A stretch of 64,000 nt of DNA, taken from positions 124,001 to 188,000 of the forward strand of contig NZ_SMAH01000002.1 in the NCBI RefSeq assembly GCF_004342625.1, given 5' to 3'. A program made the translations under genes and the position numbers. The notes under the pieces were generated by a model. It worked only from the letters and a program-made list of their open reading frames with translations, ran no database searches and was not told the origin of the DNA. Every line of letters starts with the position of its first letter. Position 1 is the first letter of the stretch. This DNA is from Tepidimonas ignava. GTDB taxonomy: Bacteria; Pseudomonadota; Gammaproteobacteria; Burkholderiales; Burkholderiaceae_C. Below, piece by piece: positions 1-8,681 of the stretch.

Positions 1-1754
1 GGGATCAGGTACTGCTCTTTGCCCGCCTCGCGTGAGTAGCGGTCGAACATCGCCTTGAAGCGGTCGTAGGTGCCGATGCCCGGCTTCATCATCTTGGACA
101 ATGGACCGGGCTCGGTGTGCTCAGGAGCGATCTTGAGGTAGCCGCCGACGTGGTGCTGCACCAGCTCGCGCACGTACTCAGGGTCACGCACGGCCAGGTC
201 GTAGCGCAGTCCGGAGCCGATCAGGATTTTTTTGATGCCCCTGAGCGCGCGGGCGCGGCGGTACAGCCGCACCAGCGGCCCGTGGTCGGTGCGCAGGTTG
301 GCGCAGATGTCCGGGTACACGCAACTGGGTTTGCGGCAGGCGGCCTCGATCGTGGGGCTTTTGCAGCCCAGCCGGTACATGTTGGCGGTGGGGCCGCCCA
401 GGTCGGAGATGACGCCCGTGAAACCTGACACCTTGTCGCGGATGTCCTCGATCTCGCGGATGATCGAGTCCTCCGAGCGGCTTTGGATGATGCGCCCTTC
501 GTGCTCGGTGATCGAGCAAAACGTGCAGCCGCCAAAGCACCCGCGCATGATGTTGACCGAGAAGCGGATCATCTCCCAGGCGGGGATTTTGGTCGGCCCG
601 TCGTGGCGACCGCGTTCATCGGCGTAGGCCGGGTGCGGGCTGCGCGCGTAGGGCAAGCCAAACACCCAATCCATTTCTTCGGTGCTCAGCGGCAACGGCG
701 GCGGGTTGACCCACACGTCCTGCGCGGCCGGCCCCTCGCCGTGGCGCTGCACCAGCGCGCGCGCGTTGTAAGGGTTGGTCTCCAGGTGCAGCACACGGTT
801 GGCGTGCGCGTACAGCACCGGGTCGGCCTTGACCTGCTCGTAGCTGGGCAGGCGGATGACCGTGCGCTCGCGCGGCGCGCGCAGGGCCGCCGCCCGCGGC
901 ACCAGGCGCACCGGCGCAGCCCCGCCATCGCCGCTGGCGCTGGCGCAGCCGCCGTCGGCGGACTCGGCCGGCATTTGGTAGGGGTTGACGTGCGCCTCCA
1001 CCCGCCCGGGCCGATCGACGTCGGTGGAGTCGATCTCAACCCAGTCGGGCGCGGGTGTGCGGCGCACGAAGGCGGCGCCGCGCACGTCGGTGATCGAATC
1101 GACCGGCTCGCCGCGCGCCAGCCGGTGCGCAACCTCCACCAGCGCGCGCTCGGCGTTGCCGTACAGCAGCAAATCGGCCTTGGCGTCCAGCAGGATCGAG
1201 CGGCGCACCGTCTCGCTCCAATAGTCGTAGTGCGCGATGCGGCGCAGGCTGGCTTCGATGCCACCCAGAATGATGGGCACGTCTTTGTACGCCTCGCGGC
1301 AACGCTGCGCGTAGACGATGCTGGCACGGTCCGGGCGCCGGCCCCCCACGCCGCCCGGGGTGTAGGCGTCGTCGGAGCGGATTTTGCGGTCCGCCGTGTA
1401 GCGGTTGATCATCGAGTCCATGTTGCCTGCGGTCACGCCCCAAAACAGGCGTGGCCGGCCCAGCGCCTTGAACGGCTCGGCGCTGTGCCAATCGGGCTGG
1501 GCGATGATGCCGACGCGAAACCCCTGAGCCTCCAACACGCGGCCGATGACCGCCATGCCAAAACTGGGGTGGTCGACGTAGGCGTCGCCGGTGACCAGGA
1601 TGACGTCGCACGCATCCCACCCCAGCGCGTCCATCTCGGCGCGGCTCATCGGCAAAAACGGCGCCACACCAAAGCGCTTGGCCCAATAGGGTTTGTAGCG
1701 CATCAGCGGTTTGGGCGCCGGGGTGACGTGGGCGGGGTGCAGCGGGGCGTTCAT
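1..1754 (-). CDS. ygiQ: YgiQ family radical SAM protein (3' end cut by window edge)
   Basis: The frame is open from an ATG at 1754 to the left edge, giving about 584 residues; family members are usually near 700-750, so the C-terminus lies outside. It opens with the family's N-terminal region ('[20 protein letters not shown]'). A radical SAM cluster motif CFGGCTFC is visible, with cysteines at codons 406, 410 and 413 (CxxxCxxC), just after an NIMRG segment. The family is widespread in proteobacteria and its substrate is not established, so only the 4Fe-4S/SAM chemistry is inferred. I see no good ribosome binding site on the coding strand. The gene follows the MaoC-like operon in the same direction across a 154-bp gap. 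Confidence 0.88.
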   Translation of the reverse strand, partial: MNAPLHPAHVTPAPKPLMRYKPYWAKRFGVAPFLPMSRAEMDALGWDACDVILVTGDAYVDHPSFGMAVIGRVLEAQGFRVGIIAQPDWHSAEPFKALGRPRLFWGVTAGNMDSMINRYTADRKIRSDDAYTPGGVGGRRPDRASIVYAQRCREAYKDVPIILGGIEASLRRIAHYDYWSETVRRSILLDAKADLLLYGNAERALVEVAHRLARGEPVDSITDVRGAAFVRRTPAPDWVEIDSTDVDRPGRVEAHVNPYQMPAESADGGCASASGDGGAAPVRLVPRAAALRAPRERTVIRLPSYEQVKADPVLYAHANRVLHLETNPYNARALVQRHGEGPAAQDVWVNPPPLPLSTEEMDWVFGLPYARSPHPAYADERGRHDGPTKIPAWEMIRFSVNIMRGCFGGCTFCSITEHEGRIIQSRSEDSIIREIEDIRDKVSGFTGVISDLGGPTANMYRLGCKSPTIEAACRKPSCVYPDICANLRTDHGPLVRLYRRARALRGIKKILIGSGLRYDLAVRDPEYVRELVQHHVGGYLKIAPEHTEPGPLSKMMKPGIGTYDRFKAMFDRYSREAGKEQYLI

Positions 1755-1789
1755 GGCGCGTAGGAGGATTCTCGGGGCCCAACGACGAC

Positions 1790-1811
1790 GGCCAGCCGCA
1801 GCGGGCTGGCC
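1790..1811 (-). terminator. 8-bp perfect stem-loop between the MaoC-like gene and ygiQ
   Basis: GGCCAGCC and GGCTGGCC are perfectly complementary around a 6-nt loop. The hairpin lies about 100 nt past the stop of the co-directional MaoC-like gene and 36 nt before the ygiQ start. There is no U-run, so it is either a weak or Rho-assisted terminator or a structure in the ygiQ leader. Confidence 0.35.
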
Positions 1812-1908
1812 AGCGCAGGGCTGCGCATTGTAGGGGCGATGGCCGCAGCGCACCACCCCGACACCCACGATCCCCTACCCCCACCGTGGGCGCATGCCGC
1901 GGCAGGAT

Positions 1909-2397
1909 TTACCCGTGACCCGGTAAGCGGCGCCGGAACATGCCCCAGCCTTCCATCTGCAGCACCTGCTCACCACGTTGGTTGAACATTTGCCACACGG
2001 TGCGCACCAGGCCCACGTCGGGGCGTTTGTTCATCGGTCGCTTGTCGACAATGCTGTGCCGCAGGGTCAGCGTGTCGCCGGGAAACACCGGCTTGAGCCA
2101 CTTCAGGCTCTCCAGTCCGGGCGATCCCAGGCTGGACGATTCGTGCAAAAAGTTCGTCACCATCAGCCGCATGGCCAGCGCACAGGTGTGCCAGCCGCTG
2201 GCGCACAAGCCACCGAACACCGAGTGGCGCGCGGCTTCGTGGTCGAGGTGAAACGGCTGCGGATCGAACTGGCGCGCAAAGGCAATGATGTCGTCTTCGG
2301 TGACGGTCACGCTGCCCAAGTCGCGCGTGTCGCCCACGGCGAGGTCTTCCCACCACAGGCGGATGTGGGGGCTGGATACGGGGTCGATGGCGGTCAT
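1909..2397 (-). CDS. MaoC-like (R)-hydratase / hotdog-fold dehydratase
   Basis: A 162-residue single-hotdog protein. The stretch FDPQPFHLD followed by a hydrophobic helix ending in ASGWHTCALAMRLM matches the MaoC hydratase signature (catalytic Asp and His of the hydratase-2 motif). Such enzymes hydrate enoyl-CoA-type substrates. I chose the ATG at 2397 (MTAIDP) because GGGAG sits just upstream; a frame extending to 2421 has no such signal. It is the last gene of the minus-strand set hydrolase, LuxR, FAD monooxygenase, DUF2783-like, MaoC. That context suggests it acts on a product of the monooxygenase route. The substrate is unknown. Confidence 0.8.
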   Translation of the reverse strand: MTAIDPVSSPHIRLWWEDLAVGDTRDLGSVTVTEDDIIAFARQFDPQPFHLDHEAARHSVFGGLCASGWHTCALAMRLMVTNFLHESSSLGSPGLESLKWLKPVFPGDTLTLRHSIVDKRPMNKRPDVGLVRTVWQMFNQRGEQVLQMEGWGMFRRRLPGHG

Positions 2398-2445
2398 GGT
2401 GTGTGCTCCCGCCGCCAGCATAGCGGTTGGGCGCGGCGGCGGTCG

Positions 2446-2658
2446 TCACAGATCGGACAAGGCGATCTGCACCTGTTGCTCAAAAAACGCCGCATCCCCC
2501 AAGGCATGCGCGCAAAGCAGGGCGAGCTTGACCAGAAAAAGCTCCGAACGCTCGGGACCGGCGCGGTCGATGGCCGCCGCCAGGGTGTCGTACACGGATT
2601 CCAGCCCGGCGATGTCCAGGCGGGCGGCGGGCTGCGCGGTGGGGGTCGAGGGGACCAT
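2446..2658 (-). CDS. Small DUF2783-like protein next to the FAD monooxygenase
   Basis: A 70-residue protein. The ATG at 2658 (MVPST) is preceded by AGGAGT at good spacing, so I prefer it to an in-frame start at 2700 that would overlap the upstream gene. The sequence is helical and acidic (LESVYDTLAAAIDRAGPERSELFLVKLALLCAHALGD broken by short turns). It resembles the short DUF2783 family that commonly accompanies flavoprotein ring hydroxylases in proteobacteria; that assignment is from memory of the family, not a search. A role as partner or stabiliser of the monooxygenase is inference from adjacency only. Confidence 0.65.
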   Translation of the reverse strand: MVPSTPTAQPAARLDIAGLESVYDTLAAAIDRAGPERSELFLVKLALLCAHALGDAAFFEQQVQIALSDL

Positions 2659-2696
2659 CGTGGACTCCTGCAAGGCCGGTTGGGCTGTGGACCGAT

Positions 2697-4391
2697 TCAA
2701 TAGGTCGGTAGCGCCTGCTGCAACGCGGCGTGCAGGCGGGGGGCGTCGAGCGTGATCCAGCGTGCGCAGACGTGCTGGTCGGGCCGCAGCAGGTACGCCG
2801 AGCCCGACGTGGACACGCCGTAGCGCGCCCAGGCCCGACCTTCGGGGTCAGGCACCGTCCGGTCAGCCCCGTGGACCGGGTCGGCGCAGCCCACCGCGGT
2901 CACACGCAGCGCCACGCCCCGCTGCCGCCAGGCCTGAACCACGTCGATCACGGCTTGGGGCAGGTGCGCGCCGGTGGTGAAATAAAGCAGGTCGAACCCG
3001 CCGCCCAGATCGTCCAGCAGGTACGCATCCGGCCCCAGGCGCACGTTGCGCGGTGGCGCGCCGTGCGCCGGCCCGGCCGGGAACAGCGCGTCGTCGTCGC
3101 CCGGGCTGTTGAGGGCCGAGTGCGTGTATTCGTGCGGGCGGGAGGTGCGCCAGTGGTACAGCGGGCGCACGAAATCCTGGGTCAGCGACAAGGACAGCAC
3201 CGCGTCGCGCAGCAGGCGAAACCCCCGCGTGGGCGGCGTCATGAAACGGGTGCTCTTGCCGGCCTCGGCGATGATCTCGCGCGCGGCCCCCACCCGCTCG
3301 GCGCTGTAGTTGGCCATCAGGCTGGGGCCCGCCAGCCCCTTGACGGTGTAGGCCAGGTGCCAGCCCAGCGACTGCGCATCCTGGAACGCCGTGTTGGCGC
3401 CACGCACGCCAAAGATAGGCAGCAGGTGCGCCGCATCGCCGACGAACACCACACGCCCGTGCACGTAGTTCGGCAGCGTGAGCGTGCGCGCCGAGTACAC
3501 CGAGCACCAGTCCAGTTGCCATGGTGTGCCACCGAAGCCGATCATCGCGAGCTGGGCGTCGATGCGCGCCTTGAGCGACTCGGGCCGCAACGCCTCCTCG
3601 GGCGACTCCCCCGCCGGCAGTTGATAGTCCACCCGCCAGATGCCCTGGGATTGGCGGTGCATCAGGACGGTGTTGCCCGGGTTCCAGTCCGGGTCGAAGT
3701 ACGCGCGGCGCTCGGTGGGCAGCGGCAGGTCGATCTGGATGTCCGCGATCACGAACAGCCCCTCGTACGACGTGCCCTCCATCGGCAGGCCGAGCTGGCT
3801 GCGGATGCCCGAGCGCCCCCCATCGGCGGCCACCAGCCAGTCGGCCTCCAGCACGTACTCGCCCTCCGAGGTGTCCACGGTGGCGCGCACACCGGCGTCC
3901 TCAAGCGCCACGTGCGTGACCTTGTTGCCCCAACGAAAGTCGACCCAAGGGCTGGCGACGCAGGCCTCGTACAGAAACTGCTCCAGGTACTGCTGCTGCA
4001 GGTTGAGCAGCGGGTAAAACCGGTCGTCGGGATCGTGCGGCGCCTCCATGCGAAACACGTGCTGCCCGCGGTAAAACGAGTTGCCGAACCGCCAGGGCAG
4101 CCCATGCGCGGTCATGCGATCCGCCACCCCGACCTGCTGCAGAATTTCCAGGCTGCGGCGGGTGAACACGATCGCCCGACTGCCTTGCGACAACTGCACA
4201 TCGGCCTGACACACCACGCTGGGCACACCGTGACGCGCCAGTTCCAGCGCCGTGACCATGCCCGCCGGGCCGCCCCCTGCGATGACCACGGGCGTGCGTC
4301 CGTCGCGAGGGTGCTGCGAGGGCAGCCAAGCATCGTGCACACGGTAGGGGTAGTAGAGGGACGGTCGCGGCGTCGTGTCGGGGCGGTGCAT
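2697..4391 (-). CDS. FAD-dependent aromatic-ring-hydroxylase-type monooxygenase
   Basis: A 564-residue flavoprotein of the PheA/TfdB/MhpA class. Visible motifs are the N-terminal dinucleotide fold IAGGGPAGMVTALELARHG, the DG motif WLVAADGGRSGIR, and the FAD-ribityl GD motif VVFVGDAAHLLPIFGVRGAN. After about residue 400 comes the thioredoxin-like C-terminal domain usual in this class. The family hydroxylates phenolic rings with NAD(P)H and oxygen; the exact substrate cannot be read here. The ATG at 4391 is supported by GAGGAGG upstream; an earlier in-frame ATG at 4514 would run into the LuxR gene. A palindrome lies about 50-70 bp upstream. It is followed by the DUF2783-like and MaoC-like genes. 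Confidence 0.88.
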   Translation of the reverse strand: MHRPDTTPRPSLYYPYRVHDAWLPSQHPRDGRTPVVIAGGGPAGMVTALELARHGVPSVVCQADVQLSQGSRAIVFTRRSLEILQQVGVADRMTAHGLPWRFGNSFYRGQHVFRMEAPHDPDDRFYPLLNLQQQYLEQFLYEACVASPWVDFRWGNKVTHVALEDAGVRATVDTSEGEYVLEADWLVAADGGRSGIRSQLGLPMEGTSYEGLFVIADIQIDLPLPTERRAYFDPDWNPGNTVLMHRQSQGIWRVDYQLPAGESPEEALRPESLKARIDAQLAMIGFGGTPWQLDWCSVYSARTLTLPNYVHGRVVFVGDAAHLLPIFGVRGANTAFQDAQSLGWHLAYTVKGLAGPSLMANYSAERVGAAREIIAEAGKSTRFMTPPTRGFRLLRDAVLSLSLTQDFVRPLYHWRTSRPHEYTHSALNSPGDDDALFPAGPAHGAPPRNVRLGPDAYLLDDLGGGFDLLYFTTGAHLPQAVIDVVQAWRQRGVALRVTAVGCADPVHGADRTVPDPEGRAWARYGVSTSGSAYLLRPDQHVCARWITLDAPRLHAALQQALPTY

Positions 4392-4441
4392 GGGGCCTCC
4401 TCGTCGGTTGGCGGCAGTGTAGGCGGACGCGAGCCGCATGA

Positions 4442-4459
4442 TGTCCCCATAAGGGGACA
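4442..4459. promoter_or_regulatory. 18-bp palindrome upstream of the FAD monooxygenase (candidate operator)
   Basis: TGTCCCC and GGGGACA form perfect 7-bp arms around ATAA. It lies 51-68 bp before the monooxygenase ATG and 39 bp after the LuxR stop codon. The position fits activator binding by the adjacent LuxR-type protein. It could also fold as a hairpin at the 3' end of the LuxR message, though no U-run follows. Confidence 0.5.
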
Positions 4460-4497
4460 ACGCGGCCATGCCATGCGTGTGGCCGGATCGGATCGTT

Positions 4498-5352
4498 TCA
4501 GTCTGTGCGGCCACCCTGGATCAGCAGCCCCATCAGCTCGCGCTGCCCGTCCACGCCCAGTTTGCGGTACACACGCTTGACGTAGGTTTGGGCGCTGGAC
4601 AAGGTCAGCCCCAAGCGCTGCGCGAGCTCGGCGTTGCCCAGGCCATGCAGCACGCCACGCAGGACGTCGAGATCGCGCTTGCTCAGCCGTGGGTGCTGCC
4701 GGTGCAGACGCGCCAGCAGCCATTCGGCCAAGTCCGTGTCGAACAGTTGGCCGGCGTAGTGCAACCGCACCGCGTGCACCACGAGCGGCGCGAGCGCCTC
4801 CAGCGCGCGCAGGTCGCCTGGCGTCAAGGGGCCGTGCTCCTCGCCACGGTAGAAGTTCACCGACAGCCAGCGCCATCCGTCGTACAGGGAAAGCATGGCG
4901 ATGCGCTCCGCGATGCGGGGCAACGCGTAGCAGACACGGCGGTAGTCAGGGTGCGCCACGTCCTGTGGCCGCTGCCGGTGCAGCACGATGTGCGGTTGCG
5001 CCGCGCTGGCGCGGCGCGCCGCCTGCAACTCCGCGCGCATGGCGTCGCGGCATCCATCCAGCGGGTGGTAGCGGGTCACATAGTCCTGCGCGATGCGTCG
5101 CAGCGCCGCCGTGCGCGAACGGTCACCGATGGCCACGGTGCGCGGGGCCGACTCGCCCTCGAACGAGAAGATCGTGCACTGCGCCATGGGCACCCGTGCG
5201 CTGACGATGCGCAACAGGTCTTCCGCCACTTCGTGCCGGCCGGACACCCCGAGCTTTTGCAGCAGGGCCGTCACCTGGGCCAGCGAAACGGCGGGGTCAT
5301 CGCCGGCTGCCGCCGCCGGCGTCAGTGCCCACCACGGCCGCGCGGCGGTCAT
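4498..5352 (-). CDS. LuxR-type transcriptional regulator
   Basis: A 284-residue protein with a C-terminal LuxR/GerE helix-turn-helix: LSKRDLDVLRGVLHGLGNAE, then LAQRLGLTLSSAQTYVKRVYRKLGVDGQRELMGLL with the typical recognition helix. The N-terminal ~200 residues look like a sensor domain but show no phospho-receiver or clear autoinducer motif. The ATG at 5352 overlaps the stop of the upstream hydrolase (ATGA), so the two are translationally coupled. It lies directly upstream of the FAD monooxygenase and likely controls it, possibly through the palindrome at 4442-4459; that is inference. Confidence 0.86.
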   Translation of the reverse strand: MTAARPWWALTPAAAAGDDPAVSLAQVTALLQKLGVSGRHEVAEDLLRIVSARVPMAQCTIFSFEGESAPRTVAIGDRSRTAALRRIAQDYVTRYHPLDGCRDAMRAELQAARRASAAQPHIVLHRQRPQDVAHPDYRRVCYALPRIAERIAMLSLYDGWRWLSVNFYRGEEHGPLTPGDLRALEALAPLVVHAVRLHYAGQLFDTDLAEWLLARLHRQHPRLSKRDLDVLRGVLHGLGNAELAQRLGLTLSSAQTYVKRVYRKLGVDGQRELMGLLIQGGRTD

Positions 5353-6314
5353 GCGCCGGCTTCCCCCAGCGCCCGCCGCAGGGCGCGTGCGGCGTCTTGA
5401 TGCGCCCGCAGCGCTTCGGGGATCACGCGGCCCATTTTGATGAATTCGTGCGTGACGCCGTGGTAGATCTCCAGCGCCACCGGCACACCGGCCAGCCGCA
5501 ACGCGTCGGCCAGTTGCACGCCCTCGTCCAGCAGTGGGTCGCACTCGGCCAGGCCGATCCACGCTGGCGCCACGCCATCGAAGTCGGGCGCCAGCAGCGG
5601 CGCAAAACGCCAATCCTCGCGCTGCGCGTCGTCGACGTAATGACGGAAAAACCACTGGATCGTGTCGGCCTCGAGCACGAAGCCGTGCGCGAAACGGCGG
5701 TGCGAGGGCGTGTCTTGCCAGGCGCTGCAGCCGGGGTAGAACAGCAGTTGCAGCGCCAGCGGCCAGCCCGCGTCACGCGCCTGCAGCGCGGTCACCACGG
5801 CCAGCGTGCCGCCGGCGCTGTCGCCGCCCACCGCGATGCGCTGGGCGTCCAGCCCCAGGGCGGCCGCGTGCGCGCGCAGCCACGCCAGGGCGTCGAAAGC
5901 GTCGTGCACGGCGGTGGGGAAACGGTGTTCCGGCGCCAGGCGGTACTCCACCGACAGCACCGCCACGCCACTGAGGCGCGCCAAGTGTCGACACAACGCC
6001 GCGTGCGTGCGCACGCTGCCCACGACGAAGCCGCCGCCGTGGAAGTACAGCAGCACCGGCAGCGCCTGCGCCGCTTCGTGCGGAACCACGAGCTCGGCCG
6101 GCAGCGTCGCACCGTCGCGCGCGGGGATGTCCAGCGCGCGCACCCTCGCCACGCGCGGTGGCGGCAGGTCCAGCACGTTGGCGCCGGCTTCGTAAAAAGC
6201 ACGCGCTTGCGCGGGCGTCATGGCATGCATGGGGGGACGCCCGGCGCGTGCCATGCGGTCGATCACCCCCCGCATCGCGGGGGTCAGCAGGTGGCGAGGG
6301 TTGGGGTGATGCAT
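5349..6314 (-). CDS. Alpha/beta hydrolase of the hormone-sensitive-lipase esterase family
   Basis: A 321-residue esterase. It has the oxyanion-hole motif HGGGFVVGS, the nucleophile elbow GDSAGG, the Asp in the segment ECDPLLDEG and the His in HGVTHEF, the full catalytic triad layout of family IV bacterial esterases. There is no signal peptide, so it should be cytoplasmic. I start at the ATG at 6314; further upstream in frame there is only a TTG. It overlaps the LuxR gene by 4 bp and probably heads the operon hydrolase-luxR. It may release an acid or alcohol later handled by the monooxygenase; the substrate is not readable. Confidence 0.87.
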   Translation of the reverse strand: MHHPNPRHLLTPAMRGVIDRMARAGRPPMHAMTPAQARAFYEAGANVLDLPPPRVARVRALDIPARDGATLPAELVVPHEAAQALPVLLYFHGGGFVVGSVRTHAALCRHLARLSGVAVLSVEYRLAPEHRFPTAVHDAFDALAWLRAHAAALGLDAQRIAVGGDSAGGTLAVVTALQARDAGWPLALQLLFYPGCSAWQDTPSHRRFAHGFVLEADTIQWFFRHYVDDAQREDWRFAPLLAPDFDGVAPAWIGLAECDPLLDEGVQLADALRLAGVPVALEIYHGVTHEFIKMGRVIPEALRAHQDAARALRRALGEAGA

Positions 6315-6425
6315 GCGACACCGATTGTCGTGCAAGCGCAGCGCGCCTGGACTGCCACTTTGGCGTCAGGCGCGCCACACGGCCCATGCTAGGCTTGAAC
6401 CGTTTGGCTCGAGGAGACCACGACG

Positions 6426-7565
6426 ATGGCCGAAATCCGCTACCTGACCACGATCCAAATCGAACCCGGGGCGTTGCGCCTGCTGCCCGCCGAGTGCGCG
6501 CGGGTGGGGATCCGGCGGCCGCTGATCGTGACCGACGCCGGGGTGCGTGGCGCCGGCCTGTTGCAGCGGGTGCTGGACACGCTGGGCGCTGGAGCGGCGC
6601 TGGCCGTGTTCGACGGCACCCCGTCCAACCCCACCGAGGCGGCGGTGCGCAGCGCGGCCGCGCTGTACCACGAGGCGGGCTGCGACGGTTTGATCGCGCT
6701 GGGGGGTGGCAGCCCGATCGACTGCGCCAAGGGCGTGGCGATCGCCGTCACCCACGACGGGCCGCTCAAGACCTACGCCACGATCGAAGGTGGCTCGCCC
6801 CGCATCACCGAGCGTGTGCCGCCGCTGATCGCGATCCCCACCACGGCCGGCACCGGCAGCGAGGTGGCGCGCGGCGCCATCCTCATCGTCGACGACGGCC
6901 GCAAACTCGGCTTTCACAGCTGGCATTTGTTGCCCAAAGCCGCGATTTTGGACCCCGAGCTGACCGTGGGCCTGCCGCCGCGGCTGACCGCGGCCACCGG
7001 CATGGACGCGATCGCGCACTGCATCGAGACGTTCTTGGCGCCGGCGTTCAACCCGCCCGCCGACGGCATCGCGCTGGATGGTCTGCAGCGTGGCTGGGCG
7101 CACATCGAGCGCGCGGTGCGCGACGGCCACGACCTGCAGGCGCGCCTGAACATGCTCAGCGCCAGCATGCAGGGGGCCATGGCGTTCCAAAAGGGGTTGG
7201 GCTGCGTGCACTCGCTCAGCCACAGCTTGGGCGGGCTCAACCCGGCCCTGCACCACGGCACGCTCAACGCCATCTTTTTGCCGGCGGTCATCGAGTTCAA
7301 CGCCCAGGCCGACAGCGTGCGGCGCGAGCAGCGGTTGCAGCGGCTGGCGCAGGCGATGGGGCTGGCCGATGGGCACGAGGTGGCCCCGGCCATTCGGTCG
7401 ATGACCGCGCGGCTGGGGTTGCCGACGGGTCTGGGCGAGCTCGGGGTGACGCGCGCGATGTTCCCCCGCATCATCGAAGGTGCCCTGGCCGACCACTGCC
7501 ACCGAACCAACCCGCGCCTGGCCACGGCCGAGGATTACGAGGCGATGCTCGAAGCGTCGCTGTGA
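6426..7565 (+). CDS. Iron-containing alcohol dehydrogenase
   Basis: A 379-residue group III (Fe-type) alcohol dehydrogenase. It carries the nucleotide-binding GGGSPIDCAKG, the segment IPTTAGTGSEV, and metal-binding positions in MDAIAHCIE, VHSLSHSLGG and LHHGTLNA. The ATG follows CGAGGAGACC at a suitable distance. It reads away from the hydrolase gene across a 111-bp divergent spacer. The family oxidises or reduces short alcohols/aldehydes, and members with this sequence type also work in aromatic degradation (maleylacetate reductase relatives). A link to the neighbouring monooxygenase cluster is plausible but unproven. It converges on the patatin-like gene. Confidence 0.88.
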   Translation: MAEIRYLTTIQIEPGALRLLPAECARVGIRRPLIVTDAGVRGAGLLQRVLDTLGAGAALAVFDGTPSNPTEAAVRSAAALYHEAGCDGLIALGGGSPIDCAKGVAIAVTHDGPLKTYATIEGGSPRITERVPPLIAIPTTAGTGSEVARGAILIVDDGRKLGFHSWHLLPKAAILDPELTVGLPPRLTAATGMDAIAHCIETFLAPAFNPPADGIALDGLQRGWAHIERAVRDGHDLQARLNMLSASMQGAMAFQKGLGCVHSLSHSLGGLNPALHHGTLNAIFLPAVIEFNAQADSVRREQRLQRLAQAMGLADGHEVAPAIRSMTARLGLPTGLGELGVTRAMFPRIIEGALADHCHRTNPRLATAEDYEAMLEASL

Positions 7566-7595
7566 AGGCGGCCACGCCCCCAGCGCCACGGCTGA

Positions 7596-8681
7596 TCACA
7601 GCGGTTCGACGACCGAAGGGTCCGGGCGTTGCAACCAGGCCTGGAACTCGTCGGCCAGGCGCTGGGCCTCGCGCACCGCGGTGGTCCACGCGCGCACACG
7701 CGCCGCCAGGTCCTTGCCGTAGTGCGGAAAATCGCTGCGGTCGGGCAGCTTGCCGTTGGGCAGCGTGCGCACCCACTGCGGGTCGGGCGCCAAGACGATG
7801 GTGTGGTCCAGGGCGTCGGTGGCGCGGTGGCGCCAGGGCAGCGCCTTGTCCAGCCAACCCGGCACGATCTGGCGCTGAAAATGCGGGTACAGCACCAGCC
7901 CGAGTTGGGGCCGCCAGCGCAGGTGCAGGTGGTAGTCGGTGATGCCGCCGTCCCAGTACGCGCCGGGCGGCGCACCAGGGATGTCATGCACCGCTTGCAG
8001 CACGAACGGGATCGAGCAACTGGCCTGCAGCGCGGGCATGAAGTTGTCGACGCTGAGCGTGACAGCGCGGGTGCGGTAGTCGCGCGTGTCGAACGGTAGC
8101 CCGGGCGGCGCTGCGTTGGGGGCCACGCTGCTGAACACCACCCGCTCCAGCCACGCTTGCAGCGCCCGCCGATGCACGGCGTTGCTCAGGTACGCCGCGG
8201 CGTAGCCCAGCGGCGTGCGCCAGCGTCCCTCGCGTGCCAGCACGTGACGTCCCCGCGCGGTGACGATGTGCACGCGCCAGTGGGGGTGCTGCAGCACCTC
8301 GTGCACACGGCCGCCAAAAAACAGCCGCAGGTTGTGCGCAAACGCCGCGCTGACGTGCTGTGGCGTGGGCCGTGTGCGGCCGGGTTCAACGACGTAGTCC
8401 TGCGCGATGTAGTCGCGCTCCAGCCGCTCGAACGCCGCGACCGCGTCGTGCAAGCAGGCCGTGGCCATGCGCCACGCCCCGATCGAGGCCCCGACCAGGT
8501 GCACCGTGCGCTGGGCCTGGGCAAGCCAGTGCCCAAACAACCACCGGTCCAGCGGACCCAGGATCAGGCCCTTGGGCCCGCCGGCCGCGCCGGGCACGAC
8601 GCCGATGTCGTGCGGGCGCAGCCCGTGCTGGTGCAGGTGCGCCCGGGCCGCCGCTCCGGCGTAGATGCGCAGCGCCCGCAT
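7596..8681 (-). CDS. Patatin-like phospholipase family protein
   Basis: A 361-residue protein with patatin features: a glycine-rich oxyanion segment GAAGGPKG near residue 33, the nucleophile elbow GASIG, and the catalytic Asp motif YWDGGITDYH. No signal peptide is evident, so it is likely cytoplasmic. The start is ATG at 8681, whose A is shared with the TGA stop of the upstream HDOD gene (TGATG); a GTG one codon earlier is also possible. Expression is thus coupled to the HDOD pair. The family hydrolyses phospholipids or other acyl esters; the target is not known. Confidence 0.82.
   Translation of the reverse strand: MRALRIYAGAAARAHLHQHGLRPHDIGVVPGAAGGPKGLILGPLDRWLFGHWLAQAQRTVHLVGASIGAWRMATACLHDAVAAFERLERDYIAQDYVVEPGRTRPTPQHVSAAFAHNLRLFFGGRVHEVLQHPHWRVHIVTARGRHVLAREGRWRTPLGYAAAYLSNAVHRRALQAWLERVVFSSVAPNAAPPGLPFDTRDYRTRAVTLSVDNFMPALQASCSIPFVLQAVHDIPGAPPGAYWDGGITDYHLHLRWRPQLGLVLYPHFQRQIVPGWLDKALPWRHRATDALDHTIVLAPDPQWVRTLPNGKLPDRSDFPHYGKDLAARVRAWTTAVREAQRLADEFQAWLQRPDPSVVEPL

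Noticed and set aside
1761-1770. AGGAGG-like sequence near the ygiQ start
   Set aside because: It is on the plus strand; on the coding (minus) strand it reads TCCTCCT, so it is not a ribosome binding site.
4442-4459. The TGTCCCC/GGGGACA dyad as a terminator of the luxR-type gene
   Set aside because: The stem is short and no U-run follows on the minus strand; its position before the monooxygenase fits an operator better. Not fully excluded.
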